A DNA stretch of 64,000 nucleotides from Bacteroidota bacterium (GTDB lineage: Bacteria; Bacteroidota; Bacteroidia; B-17B0; Aurantibacillaceae). Numbering within the stretch: position 1 is the stretch's first letter; every line of letters begins with the position of its first letter. The position numbers were made by a program, and so were the translations under genes. Positions 43,333-53,156 of this stretch are shown piece by piece. The notes under the pieces were generated by a model, which saw only the letters and a program-made list of their open reading frames with translations, had not been told where the DNA came from and ran no database searches. The stretch covers positions 124,001-188,000 of the forward strand of contig JADJSH010000003.1 in NCBI GenBank assembly GCA_016711805.1, written 5' to 3'.

Positions 43333-46300
43333 ACCAAAGTTTGTGTCGATCCTGCATTCGCTGTTGGTGTTACTGTGTTATTTGTGACTGTTGCTACTGC
43401 TGTATTTGTACAGCCGTTCGTTGTGCTTGTTGTTACTAATGTATAGCTTCCTGTTGTGGTTGCCGTCGCGTTGGCTAAGTTTGTTGCTCCTGATAATCCT
43501 ACTCCCGACCAAGAATATGTTACTCCTGATACTGGCCCTCCTACTAATGTCGTTGATGTATTAGCACAGCTTAACGTGCCGCCTGTTGCCGATGCTGATG
43601 GAACTGTTGTGTTTTGGGACACTGCTACACTTCCTGTTGTTTGACAACCGTTTGTTGTATTGGTTACAGTATAATTATACGTTCCTCCTACATTTATTGT
43701 TGGTGTTGATGTTGCACCACCTGCTGTAATTCCTGCTCCTGTCCAATTGTAACTTACAGGCGTGCTTGTCGTCGTTGCGCTTGCATTAACTGATGTTAAG
43801 GTACAGTTTAACACACCACTAGTAGCCGTTGATACTGCTGGTGTAATCGTATTTTGTGTAATAGTAGTATTAGCTGTTGCAGTACATCCATTGGCTGCTG
43901 TTACGGTTAAGTTATAGGTACCTGGTAAATTAACCGTTGGTGTTGCTGTTGCTCCTCCTGCTGTTATACCTGGGCCTGACCAATTATACGTTCCTCCACC
44001 TGTGCCTGTTAATGTTGCTATTGCTGTTGTACAGTTTAATGTGCTTGCATTTGTAGCGCTCGCTGTTGGTGCTGTTGTGTTTTGTGTGATGGTTGTATTT
44101 GCTGTTGCTGTACATCCATTTGCTGCCGTTACAGTTAAATTATATGTTCCTCCTTGATTAACTACTGGACTTGATGTTGCTCCTCCACTGACAATACCTG
44201 GTCCTGACCAGCTATAGTTACCTCCGCCGGTTCCTGTTATATTTGCTGTTGTAGTTGTACAGGTTAATGTTGTTGTATTAGACGCGCTCGCTGTTGGTGC
44301 TGTTGTGTTTTGTGTAATAGAAGTACTTGCTGTTGCTGTACATCCATTTGCTGCCGTTACTGTTAAGTTGTAAGTACCTGGTTGGTTCACCGTTGCATTT
44401 GAACTAGTTGCTCCTGATGTTATTCCTGGGCCTGACCAATTATAAGTTCCTCCTCCTGTTCCTATTACATTCGCTGTTAATGTTGTACAAGTAAGAGTGC
44501 TTGCATTAGTTGCTGTAATTGTTGGTGCAGTTGTGTTTTGTGTAATAGATACCACTGCTGAGTTGGTGCAACTGTTAACCGGGTTTGTTACTACTAAAGT
44601 ATAAGTTCCTCCTGCATTAATGGTCGTGGTGGAGTTCGTTGGTGTGCTTCCTGCTGGATTGCCAACTGTTGGACCTGTCCATGAATAGTTCACTGGGCTT
44701 GCTGTGGAACTTCCTGTTAAAACTGCTGATGGACTCGAACAAGTAACTGTTTGTGAACTGCCTACTGTAATACTTGGCAAGGTTACATTTGATGTGACTG
44801 CTAAAACAGCTGTACTAGTGCAGGCATTCACTGGGTTTGTAACTGTTAATGTATAAGTTCCTGGTGCATTTACAACACTGGTTGAGTTAGTTGGTGTACT
44901 ACCTGCTGGATTACCAACCGTTGGTCCTGTCCAAGCATAAGTTGCTCCTGGTGTTGACGAGCTTCCTTCTAATAATACTGTTGGCGTTAAACAATTAATT
45001 GTTAAATCTGGAACCACGCTCACTTGTGGGGAAGTTAGATTTGCTGTTGGTGTAACCACCGCTGTATTGGTACAACCATTTACTGTGCTTGTGGTTACTA
45101 GTGTATAAGTTCCTGGCGCTGTTATCGTTGCTGTTGCTTGATTCGTGGCGCCTGTTAATCCTGCGCCACTCCAACTATATGTTACTCCTGATAATGGCCC
45201 TCCTTGCAATGTTGCTGATGTGCTTGTACAAGTAATAGCCGTTGCTAAAGAAGCTGTGGCTGCTGGTGGAGTTGTGTTTGTACCTACTGTTGTTACTGCT
45301 GTGTTTGTACATCCATTTGCTCCAGTCACAGCTAACGTATAACTTCCTGCTACTGTTGCCACAGCATTTTGTGAGTTCGTGCCTCCACTAAAGCCAGCTC
45401 CAGACCATGTGTAAGTTAAAGCAGCTGGTCCACCATTTAAAGCAACAGTACTTGTTAAACAGGTAATGGAGTTTGGTGATGTTGCTGTGGGGCTTGGTAA
45501 TGCTGTGTTTGTTCCAACGGTTGTTACTGCTGTGTTTGTGCAACCGTTTGTTCCTGTTACTGCTAACGTATAAGTTCCTGCGGCTGTTGCTACTGCATTT
45601 TGTGAGTTCGTGCCTCCACTAAAGCCTGCGCCAGACCATGTATAAGTTAATGCCGCTGGACCACCATTTAAGGCTACTGTGGTTGTTGTACAAGTAATCG
45701 AATTTGGTGATGTTGCTGTTGGATTTGGTAATGCTGTGTTTTGTGATACAGCTTGAAAACCTGTTGTTCTACATCCGTTGCTCGTGTTTGTAATCGTATA
45801 ATTAAAGGTTCCTCCTTGGTTTACATTTATTGTTGCTGTTCCTGCTCCGCTAGTTATTCCTGTTCCTGTCCAAACATAACTTACTGGGCTTGCCGTTGTC
45901 GTTGCAATAATTTGTGCTGTTGTTGTTGTACAATTTAAAGAACTACTGGCTGTTGTAGAAGCGGTTACGACGCTCGTGTTTTGTGACACAGCTACTGTGC
46001 CTGTTGTAACACAACCTCCAGCCGCAGTTACTGAGTAATTATATGTTCCAGGTGCATTTACTGACGCCGTTGCTGTATTAGCACCACCTGTTATGCCCGG
46101 ACCTGTCCAAGTATATGTTACTGGTGTAGACGTCGTCGTCGCTATTGCCTGCACAGTTGTATTCGTACAACTTAATGTCGTAGGGGCAGTTGCTGTTACT
46201 GATGGATAAGCAACATTAGATTGAACCTGAACTGTGCCAGTGCTCGTACAACCTCCTACTGCAGCTGTATAAGAATAGATTCCAGACCCATTCACTGATA

Positions 46301-46772
46301 CTGTTCCCGTATTTGAACCGGATACTATGGCTGGTCCAGTCCAAGTAAAAGTAGTGGCTCCATTTGTAAATGTAATAGCAGATTGAACTGTTGGTGAAGC
46401 ACATGTTATGGTTGGAGATGAAACAGATGTGATTCCTGGTGAAACAGGAGCACTATAACGAACAATAACTGCACCTACGGCACCACTTCCTCCTGTCGCT
46501 CTAGCCATATCAAAAGGGTCTTTGTGAGCTAAACCGCCGCCACCGCCGCCGCCAAAAGCATTACCATTATATCCGTTTTTTTGTTGCGTTCCAGGTTGAA
46601 TATTATAGCGTCCATTAGCACCATTTCCTCCTGGAGCTTGCCCAATTCCACCTGGAGGATCCACAACCACGGTATACGGTGGCGAATTTGCCCCTCCGTT
46701 GGCCTCCTGGTCCAGCAGCTCCACCGCCAGGTCCACTAAAATCATTACTAAAACTACCTGCGATATAACCAC
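43320..46772 (-). CDS. Copy A fragment 2: main module array
   Basis: True coding from about 46,700 (ANGGANSPPYTVVVDPPGG) to 43,330. It carries the end of the glycine-rich domain and about 14 Ig/PKD-like modules, including four (about 43,615-44,540; GTGGGTYNWSGPGI type) that copy B lacks. The first 24 or so residues are out of frame. Confidence 0.65.
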   Translation of the reverse strand: MVISQVVLVMILVDLAVELLDQEANGGANSPPYTVVVDPPGGIGQAPGGNGANGRYNIQPGTQQKNGYNGNAFGGGGGGGLAHKDPFDMARATGGSGAVGAVIVRYSAPVSPGITSVSSPTITCASPTVQSAITFTNGATTFTWTGPAIVSGSNTGTVSVNGSGIYSYTAAVGGCTSTGTVQVQSNVAYPSVTATAPTTLSCTNTTVQAIATTTSTPVTYTWTGPGITGGANTATASVNAPGTYNYSVTAAGGCVTTGTVAVSQNTSVVTASTTASSSLNCTTTTAQIIATTTASPVSYVWTGTGITSGAGTATINVNQGGTFNYTITNTSNGCRTTGFQAVSQNTALPNPTATSPNSITCTTTTVALNGGPAALTYTWSGAGFSGGTNSQNAVATAAGTYTLAVTGTNGCTNTAVTTVGTNTALPSPTATSPNSITCLTSTVALNGGPAALTYTWSGAGFSGGTNSQNAVATVAGSYTLAVTGANGCTNTAVTTVGTNTTPPAATASLATAITCTSTSATLQGGPLSGVTYSWSGAGLTGATNQATATITAPGTYTLVTTSTVNGCTNTAVVTPTANLTSPQVSVVPDLTINCLTPTVLLEGSSSTPGATYAWTGPTVGNPAGSTPTNSTSVVNAPGTYTLTVTNPVNACTSTAVLAVTSNVTLPSITVGSSQTVTCSSPSAVLTGSSTASPVNYSWTGPTVGNPAGSTPTNSTTTINAGGTYTLVVTNPVNSCTNSAVVSITQNTTAPTITATNASTLTCTTLTANVIGTGGGTYNWSGPGITSGATSSNATVNQPGTYNLTVTAANGCTATASTSITQNTTAPTASASNTTTLTCTTTTANITGTGGGNYSWSGPGIVSGGATSSPVVNQGGTYNLTVTAANGCTATANTTITQNTTAPTASATNASTLNCTTAIATLTGTGGGTYNWSGPGITAGGATATPTVNLPGTYNLTVTAANGCTATANTTITQNTITPAVSTATSGVLNCTLTSVNASATTTSTPVSYNWTGAGITAGGATSTPTINVGGTYNYTVTNTTNGCQTTGSVAVSQNTTVPSASATGGTLSCANTSTTLVGGPVSGVTYSWSGVGLSGATNLANATATTTGSYTLVTTSTTNGCTNTAVATVTNNTVTPTANAGSTQTLVCVV
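43615..44540 (-). repeat. Four-module block present in copy A, absent in copy B
   Basis: About 925 bp encoding four extra modules. Its two ends fall in the same linker sequence (GTTGTGTTTTG), which is repeated between modules, so it could be gained or lost by recombination between linkers. Boundaries are approximate. Confidence 0.65.
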
Positions 46773-47334
46773 TTGAGCCTGCCCCTCCCGTAAAATTTAC
46801 AGTACCTCCTGAACCAACACCTCCTGAACCACCAGCACCAACGGTATTTAAATCAATAGCAGAAGTGTTTGTATTATAACCGGCAGCAAAAAAACCACCA
46901 TTTCCTCCATTTGCATTTAAAGTAGCACCTGGTCCCGTAAACGAACTTGTGCCTCCAATTCCTCCACTGGTAGGAAAAGTCGAAATTCCACTCCAAGTAC
47001 CCGCGCCCGAAGTGCCTGCTGTGCCTCCAGCACCAACCACTATATTATATACTTGCCCAGGTGTAACGGCAATAACCATTGAAGTATAGCCGCCGCCGCC
47101 GCCGCCGCCAGCACCAGAACACGCCTCGGTGCCCGCACCTGAATTTCTTACAATAGCAATAGCTCCGCCGCCACCGCCGCCGCCGCCAAAGGCTTGAACT
47201 GTAATACTTGTAACACAAGCAGGAACAGTCCAAGAGGTGGTTCCTGCAACACTATATGTTGTTGTGGTTTGAGAAAAAAAGCTTGTAAACAGCAAGCATA
47301 ACAATAAGGTTAATTTACTTTTTATAAAAGTCAT
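46615..47334 (-). CDS. Copy A fragment 1: signal peptide and glycine-rich domain
   Basis: Starts MTFIKSKLTLLLCLLFTSF, then a Gly-rich repetitive domain up to GPGGGAAGPGG near 46,700. The residues after that are out of frame. Confidence 0.65.
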   Translation of the reverse strand: MTFIKSKLTLLLCLLFTSFFSQTTTTYSVAGTTSWTVPACVTSITVQAFGGGGGGGGAIAIVRNSGAGTEACSGAGGGGGGGYTSMVIAVTPGQVYNIVVGAGGTAGTSGAGTWSGISTFPTSGGIGGTSSFTGPGATLNANGGNGGFFAAGYNTNTSAIDLNTVGAGGSGGVGSGGTVNFTGGAGSSGYIAGSFSNDFSGPGGGAAGPGGQRRGKFATVYRGCGSSRWNWASSRRKWC

Positions 47335-47355
47335 AATAGTTTATGTTAAAAACAT

Positions 47356-47417
47356 TCAATATTAAAGCAAAAACAAATTAACCGATAGAGTGCCACCCCC
47401 CTCTTAAATAATGATAT
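47356..47417 (-). promoter_or_regulatory. Conserved 62-bp leader of copy A
   Basis: Sixty of 62 bases match 53045-53106 upstream of copy B. In the coding direction it holds a G6 run, GTGGCACTC and GGTTAATTTG, the last a near match to TAnnTTTG about 50 bases from the start codon. It is likely a shared promoter or leader duplicated with the gene. Confidence 0.6.
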
Positions 47418-47465
47418 TTATTATCATTATACCCGAACAAACCCCCTTAAATATTTTAGTGTTCT

Positions 47466-50400
47466 TTAATATTGTAACACCAATATACCGTTATACGTTT
47501 CTGTTGTACCGTCGCCGTATTCTAAGATCACGTAATACGTTCCTGATGGTAGTTTACTCTTACCTACTTGATCGCCTGTATTAGCAAAACCCTCGAACTC
47601 ATTTAAGTAACCATTCTTTTCATATACCAAGTTACCCCATCTGTTGAAGATTTTTAACTTGTTGTCTGGGAAGTTCTCGATGTTCTTAATCACAAAACCA
47701 TCATTCTTACCATCTCCATTTGGTGTAATAATCTCCGGTACTTCTGTGATACATTCTTGTGCGTCAATCGCACCAATCGTTCTGTTGATACAGCCGTTTA
47801 CATCTGTAGCAGTTACGGTGTAGCTTCCTGCTGTTGATTGCGTTAATGGGTTCACATTTAAGTTTGGTCCCGTTGATGTGTTTGAGCCATTCGTCCAATT
47901 GTATGTGTATGTTGCGTTTGGTCCTGCTACATCTAATTGCGCGGTAGTATTTACACAAGCTGATGTAATTGAGTTGACTAAAGCTACGGTTGGTAGGGCG
48001 TTTACTGTTAGAGTATTTGCTGCCGTGTTAGTACAAGTGCCTATACCTGCTATCACATTTACCGTGTAAGTTCCTGCTGCGCTCGTGATAGTAGACGGTA
48101 CCGTTAATGGATTGGTATTCGTAATTGATTGTCCGTTAATGTTCCAGTCATACGTCACACCTGTTTGTGGGGTGTTGATGCTGATGGTGCCGTTTTCATT
48201 CTGACAGATCGATAAATCACTTAAATCAAAGTTGGCATTTGGTGTATCTATAATATCTAAAGTCGTCGTTGCTTGTAACGACACACATCCATTAACATCT
48301 GTTGCTACTACTATATAGGTATAAGTTCCTGTTGTTAATGTGCTTGCTGGGAACGTGATGCTTCCTTGATTTTGGTTCGTGTTATCTACTCCATTACCTA
48401 TTGTCCAAGTATAATTTGTAATGGCCGTTGTTCCTGTAGTTGCTGCATTTAAATTAACCGTGCCACTTGTACAGGTGGTGTTTGGATTAGCACTTGCTGT
48501 GATGTTCGGCAATTGATTAACCGTTACATCTGCTGTTGTTATAGTAGAGGTACAACCTGTTACCGTATTAGTACCTGTTATCGTATACGTTGTGTTGGTT
48601 GTTGGCGATACACTTGTTGTATTTGTAGTAGCTCCTGTTGGTTGCCAGTTGTAGGTATCTGCTCCTGTTGCTGATAAAGTAACTGCTGTTCCTGCACATG
48701 TCGTTGTATTGGTGGTTAGCACTTGTGGTAATGCATTTACATTAATTGTAATCGTTTCTGTGGTAGTTGCACAACCTGATGCATCTCCTACTATTGTATA
48801 AGTTGTTTGTGCCGTTGGGCTTAGGGTTATCATTCCTGTTGTGGTTTGACTTGGGTTCGTTACTGTATAACTAGTAGCGCCTGTTAACGTTAACGTTGTT
48901 GTATTCCCTTCGCAGATTGTCGTTGCTGATGCTGCCACATTTAAGGTTGGTGTTGGCGTTACATTTACTGTTACGTTCGTAATGTTTGAACAGCCTGTTA
49001 AAGTATTCGTTCCTGATACACTGTACGTCGTTGTTGTTGCTGGTGTTACAGTTATTGTAGATGTGTTTTCTGTCGTACTCCATGTATACGTATCTGCTCC
49101 AGTGATTGATAACGTTACTGTCTGATTGGAACAGATGGCAGTATTGCTTGATGTGGCATTTAAGGTTGGTACATTGGCATCTGCTGTAATCGTTACGGTT
49201 TCTGTTGCTGATACACATCCACTAACTGTATTAGTCACTTGTACTGTAAATACACCGCTACCATTAGCTACCGGATTATTAATCGTTGTATTGTTTAAGC
49301 TTCCTGTTGCTGGTGCTGTCCATACATAATTTACATCTGGATCAGCACTACTCGTTGCTAATAATGTTGCTGTTGGATTAGCGCAAGTCGTTGTTAAACT
49401 ACTTGGTGTTAAAGTCATCGTTGGACTAACGGTATTGGTTGCAACGTTTACGGTACCTGTTCCAGTACATCCATTTATATTATCGGTGATAGTTACTGTA
49501 TAAGTTCCTCCTACATTTACTCCTGGGTTTGCAGTTGTTCCGTTAGTAATTGTTCCTGGTCCAGACCATGCATAACCATAATTAGTACCAGTTGGTGTAG
49601 CCGATACTGTTATGCTTGTTGTTGAACAGGTAATTGTATTTGAACTGTTTGCCGTTGTTACTGGGTTATTTGTATTGGTTGGTACAACTACATTAAATAC
49701 AGACTGACAGTTAGATACTGTATTAGTAATCGTTACACTATACGTTCCTGCTACTGTTGCTGTGGTGCTTGCTGTATTATTTGTGCCTGCTATTCCTGGA
49801 CCTGTCCAAGTATAAGATACTGGATCCGTATTGCTTAAGGTTACTCCTATAGCTACTACACTGTTTGTACAAGTAATGGAGTTTGTTATAGCGTTTACAG
49901 TTGCTTGCGGTACATCAGTTGATGAACTTACTGCGACAGTAGATGTGCTTGTACATCCTGATGTTGGATGTGTTACTACTAAGGTATAGGTTCCTGGCGC
50001 ACCTACCGTTGTTGTAAACGATGTTGGAGATACTACGCCGCCTAACCAATTTGCTGTAGAGCCTACTGGTGTTCCTGATCCTGTTAAAGTTACTGAGCTT
50101 ACACCACACACTAAAGTTTGTGTGGATCCTGCACTCGCTGTTGGTGTTACTGTGTTATTTGTGACTGTTGCTACTGCTGTATTTGTACAGCCGTTCGTTG
50201 TGCTTGTTGTTACTAATGTATAGCTTCCTGTTGTGGTTGCCGTCGCGTTGGCTAAGTTTGTTGCTCCTGATAATCCTACTCCCGACCAAGAATATGTTAC
50301 TCCTGATACTGGCCCTCCTACTAATGTCGTTGATGTATTAGCACAGCTTAACGTGCCGCCTGTTGCCGATGCTGATGGAACTGTTGTGTTTTGGGTGATA

Positions 50401-53024
50401 GATACTACTGCTGTGTTGGTGCAGCTGTTTAATGGGTTAGTGATGATTAACGTATAATTTCCTCCTGCATTTACAGTCGTGTTTGAGTTCGTTGGCGTGC
50501 TTCCTGCTGGATTACCTGCCCCTGGTCCTGTCCATGAATAATTTACGGGGCTTGTGGTTGAGCTTCCTGTTAAAACAGCTGATGGACTAGTACAAGTAAC
50601 TGTTTGTGAACTGCCTACTGTGATACTTGGTAGTGAGATGTTAGAACTTACTGATATACCTGCTGAACTGGTACAGCCATTTGCTGGATTTGTAACAGTT
50701 AATGTATAATTTCCGGCTGCATTTACTACACTTGTTGAGTTCGTTGGTGCGCTTCCTGCTGGAGCTCCAACGGCTGGTCCTGTCCATGCATACGTTACTC
50801 CTGGTGTAGATGAACTTCCGCTCAAGGTTGCTGTTGGTGCTGCACAATCAATCGTTAAATCTGGCACTACGCTCACTTGAGGTGGTGTTAAGTTTGCTGT
50901 TGGTGTAACCACCGCTGTATTTGTACATCCATTTACTGTACTTGTTGTTATTAGTGTATAAGTTCCTGGCGCTGTTATTGTTGCTGTTGCTTGATTCGTT
51001 GCGCCTGTTAATCCTGCGCCAGTCCAACTATAAGTTACACCCGATAAAGGTCCACCTTGCAATGTCGCTGATGTGCTTGTACATGTAATAGCCGTTGCTA
51101 AAGATGCTGTGGCTGCTGGTGGAGTTGTGTTTGAACCTACTGTTGTTACTGCTGTGTTTGTACATCCATTTGCTCCCGTCACTGCTAACGTATAAGTTCC
51201 TGCTGCTGTTGCTACGGCGTTTTGTGAGTTCGTGCCTCCACTAAATCCAGCTCCAGACCATGTGTAAGTTAAGGCTGCTGGTCCACCATTTAAGGCTACT
51301 GTTGTTGTTGTACAAGTAATCGAATTTGGTGATGTTGCTGTTGGGCTTGGCAACGCTGTGTTTGTACCAACTGTTGTTACTGCTGTGTTTGTACAACCGT
51401 TTGCTCCTGTTACTGCTAACGTATATGTTCCTGCTGCTGTCGCTACTGCATTTTGTGAGTTTGTTCCTCCACTAAAGCCTGCACCTGACCATGTATACGT
51501 TAAGGCTGCCGGTCCACCATTTAAGGCTACGGTACTTGTTAAACACGTAATGGAGTTTGGTGATGTTGCTGTTGGGCTTGGCAACGCTGTGTTTTGTGAC
51601 ACAGCTTGAGAACCTGTGGTTCTACATCCGTTGCTCGTGTTTGTAATAGTATAATTAAAGGTTCCTCCTTGGTTTACATTTATAGTGGCTGTTCCTGCAC
51701 CAGATGTAATGCCTGTTCCTGTCCAAACATAACTTACCGGGCTTGCCGTTGTCGTTGCAATAATTTGTGCTGTTGTTGTTGTACAATTTAAAGAACTACT
51801 GGCTGTTGTAGAGGCGGTTACGACGCTCGTATTTTGTGACACAGCTACTGTGCCCGTTGTAACACAACCTCCGGCAGCTGTTACCGAGTAATTATATGTT
51901 CCTGGTGCATTGACTGACGCCGTTGCTGTATTTGCACCACCTGTTATCCCGGGACCTGTCCAAGTATATGTTACTGGTGTTGTTGTTGTTGTTGCTATCG
52001 CTTGCACCGTTGTTGTTGTGCAATTTAAGGTCGTGGGTGCTGTTGCCGTTACACTGGGCGGAGTGCCTCCTGAACCAATATTATAGGTAGCAGTTGTACT
52101 ACATCCGCTTGGATTAATAACAACCGTATAAACCCCCGCTCCAGAGACAGCTGTTGCTGAAGAAGAGGGAGAAGATACTGTAGAACCTCCTGGTCCTGTC
52201 CATGAATAAGTAGGAGAGCCAGCAGATGTAGTTGCTGTTAATGTTGTGCTTGTAACACCACAGGCCAAAGTTGGGGATGCGATAGATGCCGTTGGAGGAG
52301 CGGCTCCAGTAATAGGCGAAATAAAAATATATTGATATTGTGAAATTCCATAACGATATGGGCTAACAGCAGGTGCGGGACAATGTGTAGGTATATCTTG
52401 ATTACAATAGACAATAGTTATTTGTTTTATTTGTTGTCCACTAGTACCAACTGAAATTGCTTGATTAGTACATTGACCATTTAATACATTAGCCGTTAAA
52501 ACCCTTGTATTTCCGGAAGCCACATTGTCAATTGGACCTGAAGTAGTAGCAGTTGGTAAAACAGGATTGTTAGAGTTATCAAGAGCACTAATTAAAACTT
52601 TATCTTGATAATAAACATAATTTGGGGAACTATAATAAATAGCCTCCGTAATATCATATATATTAAACGTAACTGGCGCACATAAATAACTAGGAAAATT
52701 TACTGTTACGGTAATACTATTATTCCAAACCGCAGTTCCAGCGCCATTTCCGGCCCCGCTCATTTCTAAACGTAAGCCATTATATGTCGTACAGTTTTGC
52801 GCCGTACTACCAGGAGTACCAGATAAAGGTGAGTTTCCTGCTGCTGCACTGGATCTTACATCAAAGGACCCGCCGCCAGCTGTTGCTTTAGTAACACTAA
52901 AAGTAGGAGAAGCTACCCAAGTAGCAGCATTGGTGGGATAAGCATTCCAATTAAAAGTTTGAGAAAAAACACTAGTAAATATTATACAAAACACTAGCGC
53001 TAATGTGTATTTTATTACGGTCAT
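47466..53024 (-). CDS. Giant T9SS type B repeat protein, copy B (intact)
   Basis: The start is taken at MTVIKYTLALVFCIIFTSVF (about 1,852 residues); an earlier ATG at 53048 would disturb the signal peptide. A distinct N-terminal domain (about 25-250; TFNWNAYPTNAATWVASPTF, Cys-containing) precedes about 19 Ig/PKD-like modules. Each has a TWTGPGI or TWSGAGF core strand and paired Cys (SITC...NGC) likely to form disulfides. The protein ends in a type B CHU_C domain (PEIITPNGDGKNDGFVIKN, LKIFNRWGNLVYEKNGYL, TYNGILVLQY). It should be exported by T9SS and displayed as a long adhesin- or filament-like surface protein, with PorP/SprF downstream as cognate partner. Ligand unknown. Confidence 0.92.
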   Translation of the reverse strand: MTVIKYTLALVFCIIFTSVFSQTFNWNAYPTNAATWVASPTFSVTKATAGGGSFDVRSSAAAGNSPLSGTPGSTAQNCTTYNGLRLEMSGAGNGAGTAVWNNSITVTVNFPSYLCAPVTFNIYDITEAIYYSSPNYVYYQDKVLISALDNSNNPVLPTATTSGPIDNVASGNTRVLTANVLNGQCTNQAISVGTSGQQIKQITIVYCNQDIPTHCPAPAVSPYRYGISQYQYIFISPITGAAPPTASIASPTLACGVTSTTLTATTSAGSPTYSWTGPGGSTVSSPSSSATAVSGAGVYTVVINPSGCSTTATYNIGSGGTPPSVTATAPTTLNCTTTTVQAIATTTTTPVTYTWTGPGITGGANTATASVNAPGTYNYSVTAAGGCVTTGTVAVSQNTSVVTASTTASSSLNCTTTTAQIIATTTASPVSYVWTGTGITSGAGTATINVNQGGTFNYTITNTSNGCRTTGSQAVSQNTALPSPTATSPNSITCLTSTVALNGGPAALTYTWSGAGFSGGTNSQNAVATAAGTYTLAVTGANGCTNTAVTTVGTNTALPSPTATSPNSITCTTTTVALNGGPAALTYTWSGAGFSGGTNSQNAVATAAGTYTLAVTGANGCTNTAVTTVGSNTTPPAATASLATAITCTSTSATLQGGPLSGVTYSWTGAGLTGATNQATATITAPGTYTLITTSTVNGCTNTAVVTPTANLTPPQVSVVPDLTIDCAAPTATLSGSSSTPGVTYAWTGPAVGAPAGSAPTNSTSVVNAAGNYTLTVTNPANGCTSSAGISVSSNISLPSITVGSSQTVTCTSPSAVLTGSSTTSPVNYSWTGPGAGNPAGSTPTNSNTTVNAGGNYTLIITNPLNSCTNTAVVSITQNTTVPSASATGGTLSCANTSTTLVGGPVSGVTYSWSGVGLSGATNLANATATTTGSYTLVTTSTTNGCTNTAVATVTNNTVTPTASAGSTQTLVCGVSSVTLTGSGTPVGSTANWLGGVVSPTSFTTTVGAPGTYTLVVTHPTSGCTSTSTVAVSSSTDVPQATVNAITNSITCTNSVVAIGVTLSNTDPVSYTWTGPGIAGTNNTASTTATVAGTYSVTITNTVSNCQSVFNVVVPTNTNNPVTTANSSNTITCSTTSITVSATPTGTNYGYAWSGPGTITNGTTANPGVNVGGTYTVTITDNINGCTGTGTVNVATNTVSPTMTLTPSSLTTTCANPTATLLATSSADPDVNYVWTAPATGSLNNTTINNPVANGSGVFTVQVTNTVSGCVSATETVTITADANVPTLNATSSNTAICSNQTVTLSITGADTYTWSTTENTSTITVTPATTTTYSVSGTNTLTGCSNITNVTVNVTPTPTLNVAASATTICEGNTTTLTLTGATSYTVTNPSQTTTGMITLSPTAQTTYTIVGDASGCATTTETITINVNALPQVLTTNTTTCAGTAVTLSATGADTYNWQPTGATTNTTSVSPTTNTTYTITGTNTVTGCTSTITTADVTVNQLPNITASANPNTTCTSGTVNLNAATTGTTAITNYTWTIGNGVDNTNQNQGSITFPASTLTTGTYTYIVVATDVNGCVSLQATTTLDIIDTPNANFDLSDLSICQNENGTISINTPQTGVTYDWNINGQSITNTNPLTVPSTITSAAGTYTVNVIAGIGTCTNTAANTLTVNALPTVALVNSITSACVNTTAQLDVAGPNATYTYNWTNGSNTSTGPNLNVNPLTQSTAGSYTVTATDVNGCINRTIGAIDAQECITEVPEIITPNGDGKNDGFVIKNIENFPDNKLKIFNRWGNLVYEKNGYLNEFEGFANTGDQVGKSKLPSGTYYVILEYGDGTTETYNGILVLQY

Positions 53025-53044
53025 AAAACTTATATTAATAACTA

Positions 53045-53106
53045 TCAATATTAAAACAAAAACAAATTAACCGATAGAGTGCCACCCCCCTCCTAAATAA
53101 TGATAT
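53045..53106 (-). promoter_or_regulatory. Conserved 62-bp leader of copy B
   Basis: Matches the region upstream of copy A with two mismatches. Here it lies between copy B and the divergent histidine-kinase gene, so it probably drives the giant gene. Confidence 0.6.
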
Positions 53107-53156
53107 ATGTCGTCATAAAATAATATATTTGAAATAGAAACTATTGCCTAAACTAT

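Larger units (their letters stand above)
40685..47334 (-). pseudogene. Giant T9SS type B repeat protein, copy A, broken by four frameshifts
   Basis: The complete locus would encode about 2,200 residues: signal peptide (KSKLTLLLCLLFTSFFSQ), a glycine-rich domain (about 25-270; SWTVPACVTSITVQAFGGGG), about 23 Ig/PKD-like modules of 70-85 residues each with a Cys pair, and a C-terminal type B sorting domain (PEIFTPNGDGKNDGFVIKN to TYNGILVLQY). Against the intact copy B, frame changes lie near 46,700 (about one base lost in a G-rich stretch), 43,325-43,337 (two extra bases in an AC run), 42,347 (extra C) and 41,818-41,820 (extra T). They split it into five open frames. It may be a true pseudogene or a repeat region with consensus errors. 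Confidence 0.82.

Noticed and set aside
41052..51791. Plus-strand open frames inside the giant genes (for example 45145-45342 and 51358-51609)
   Set aside because: They recur in each module as antisense shadows and have no own start signals.
40685..53024. Possible CRISPR array because of many regularly spaced similar sequences
   Set aside because: The units are 210-250 bp coding modules with no short identical repeats and unique spacers.
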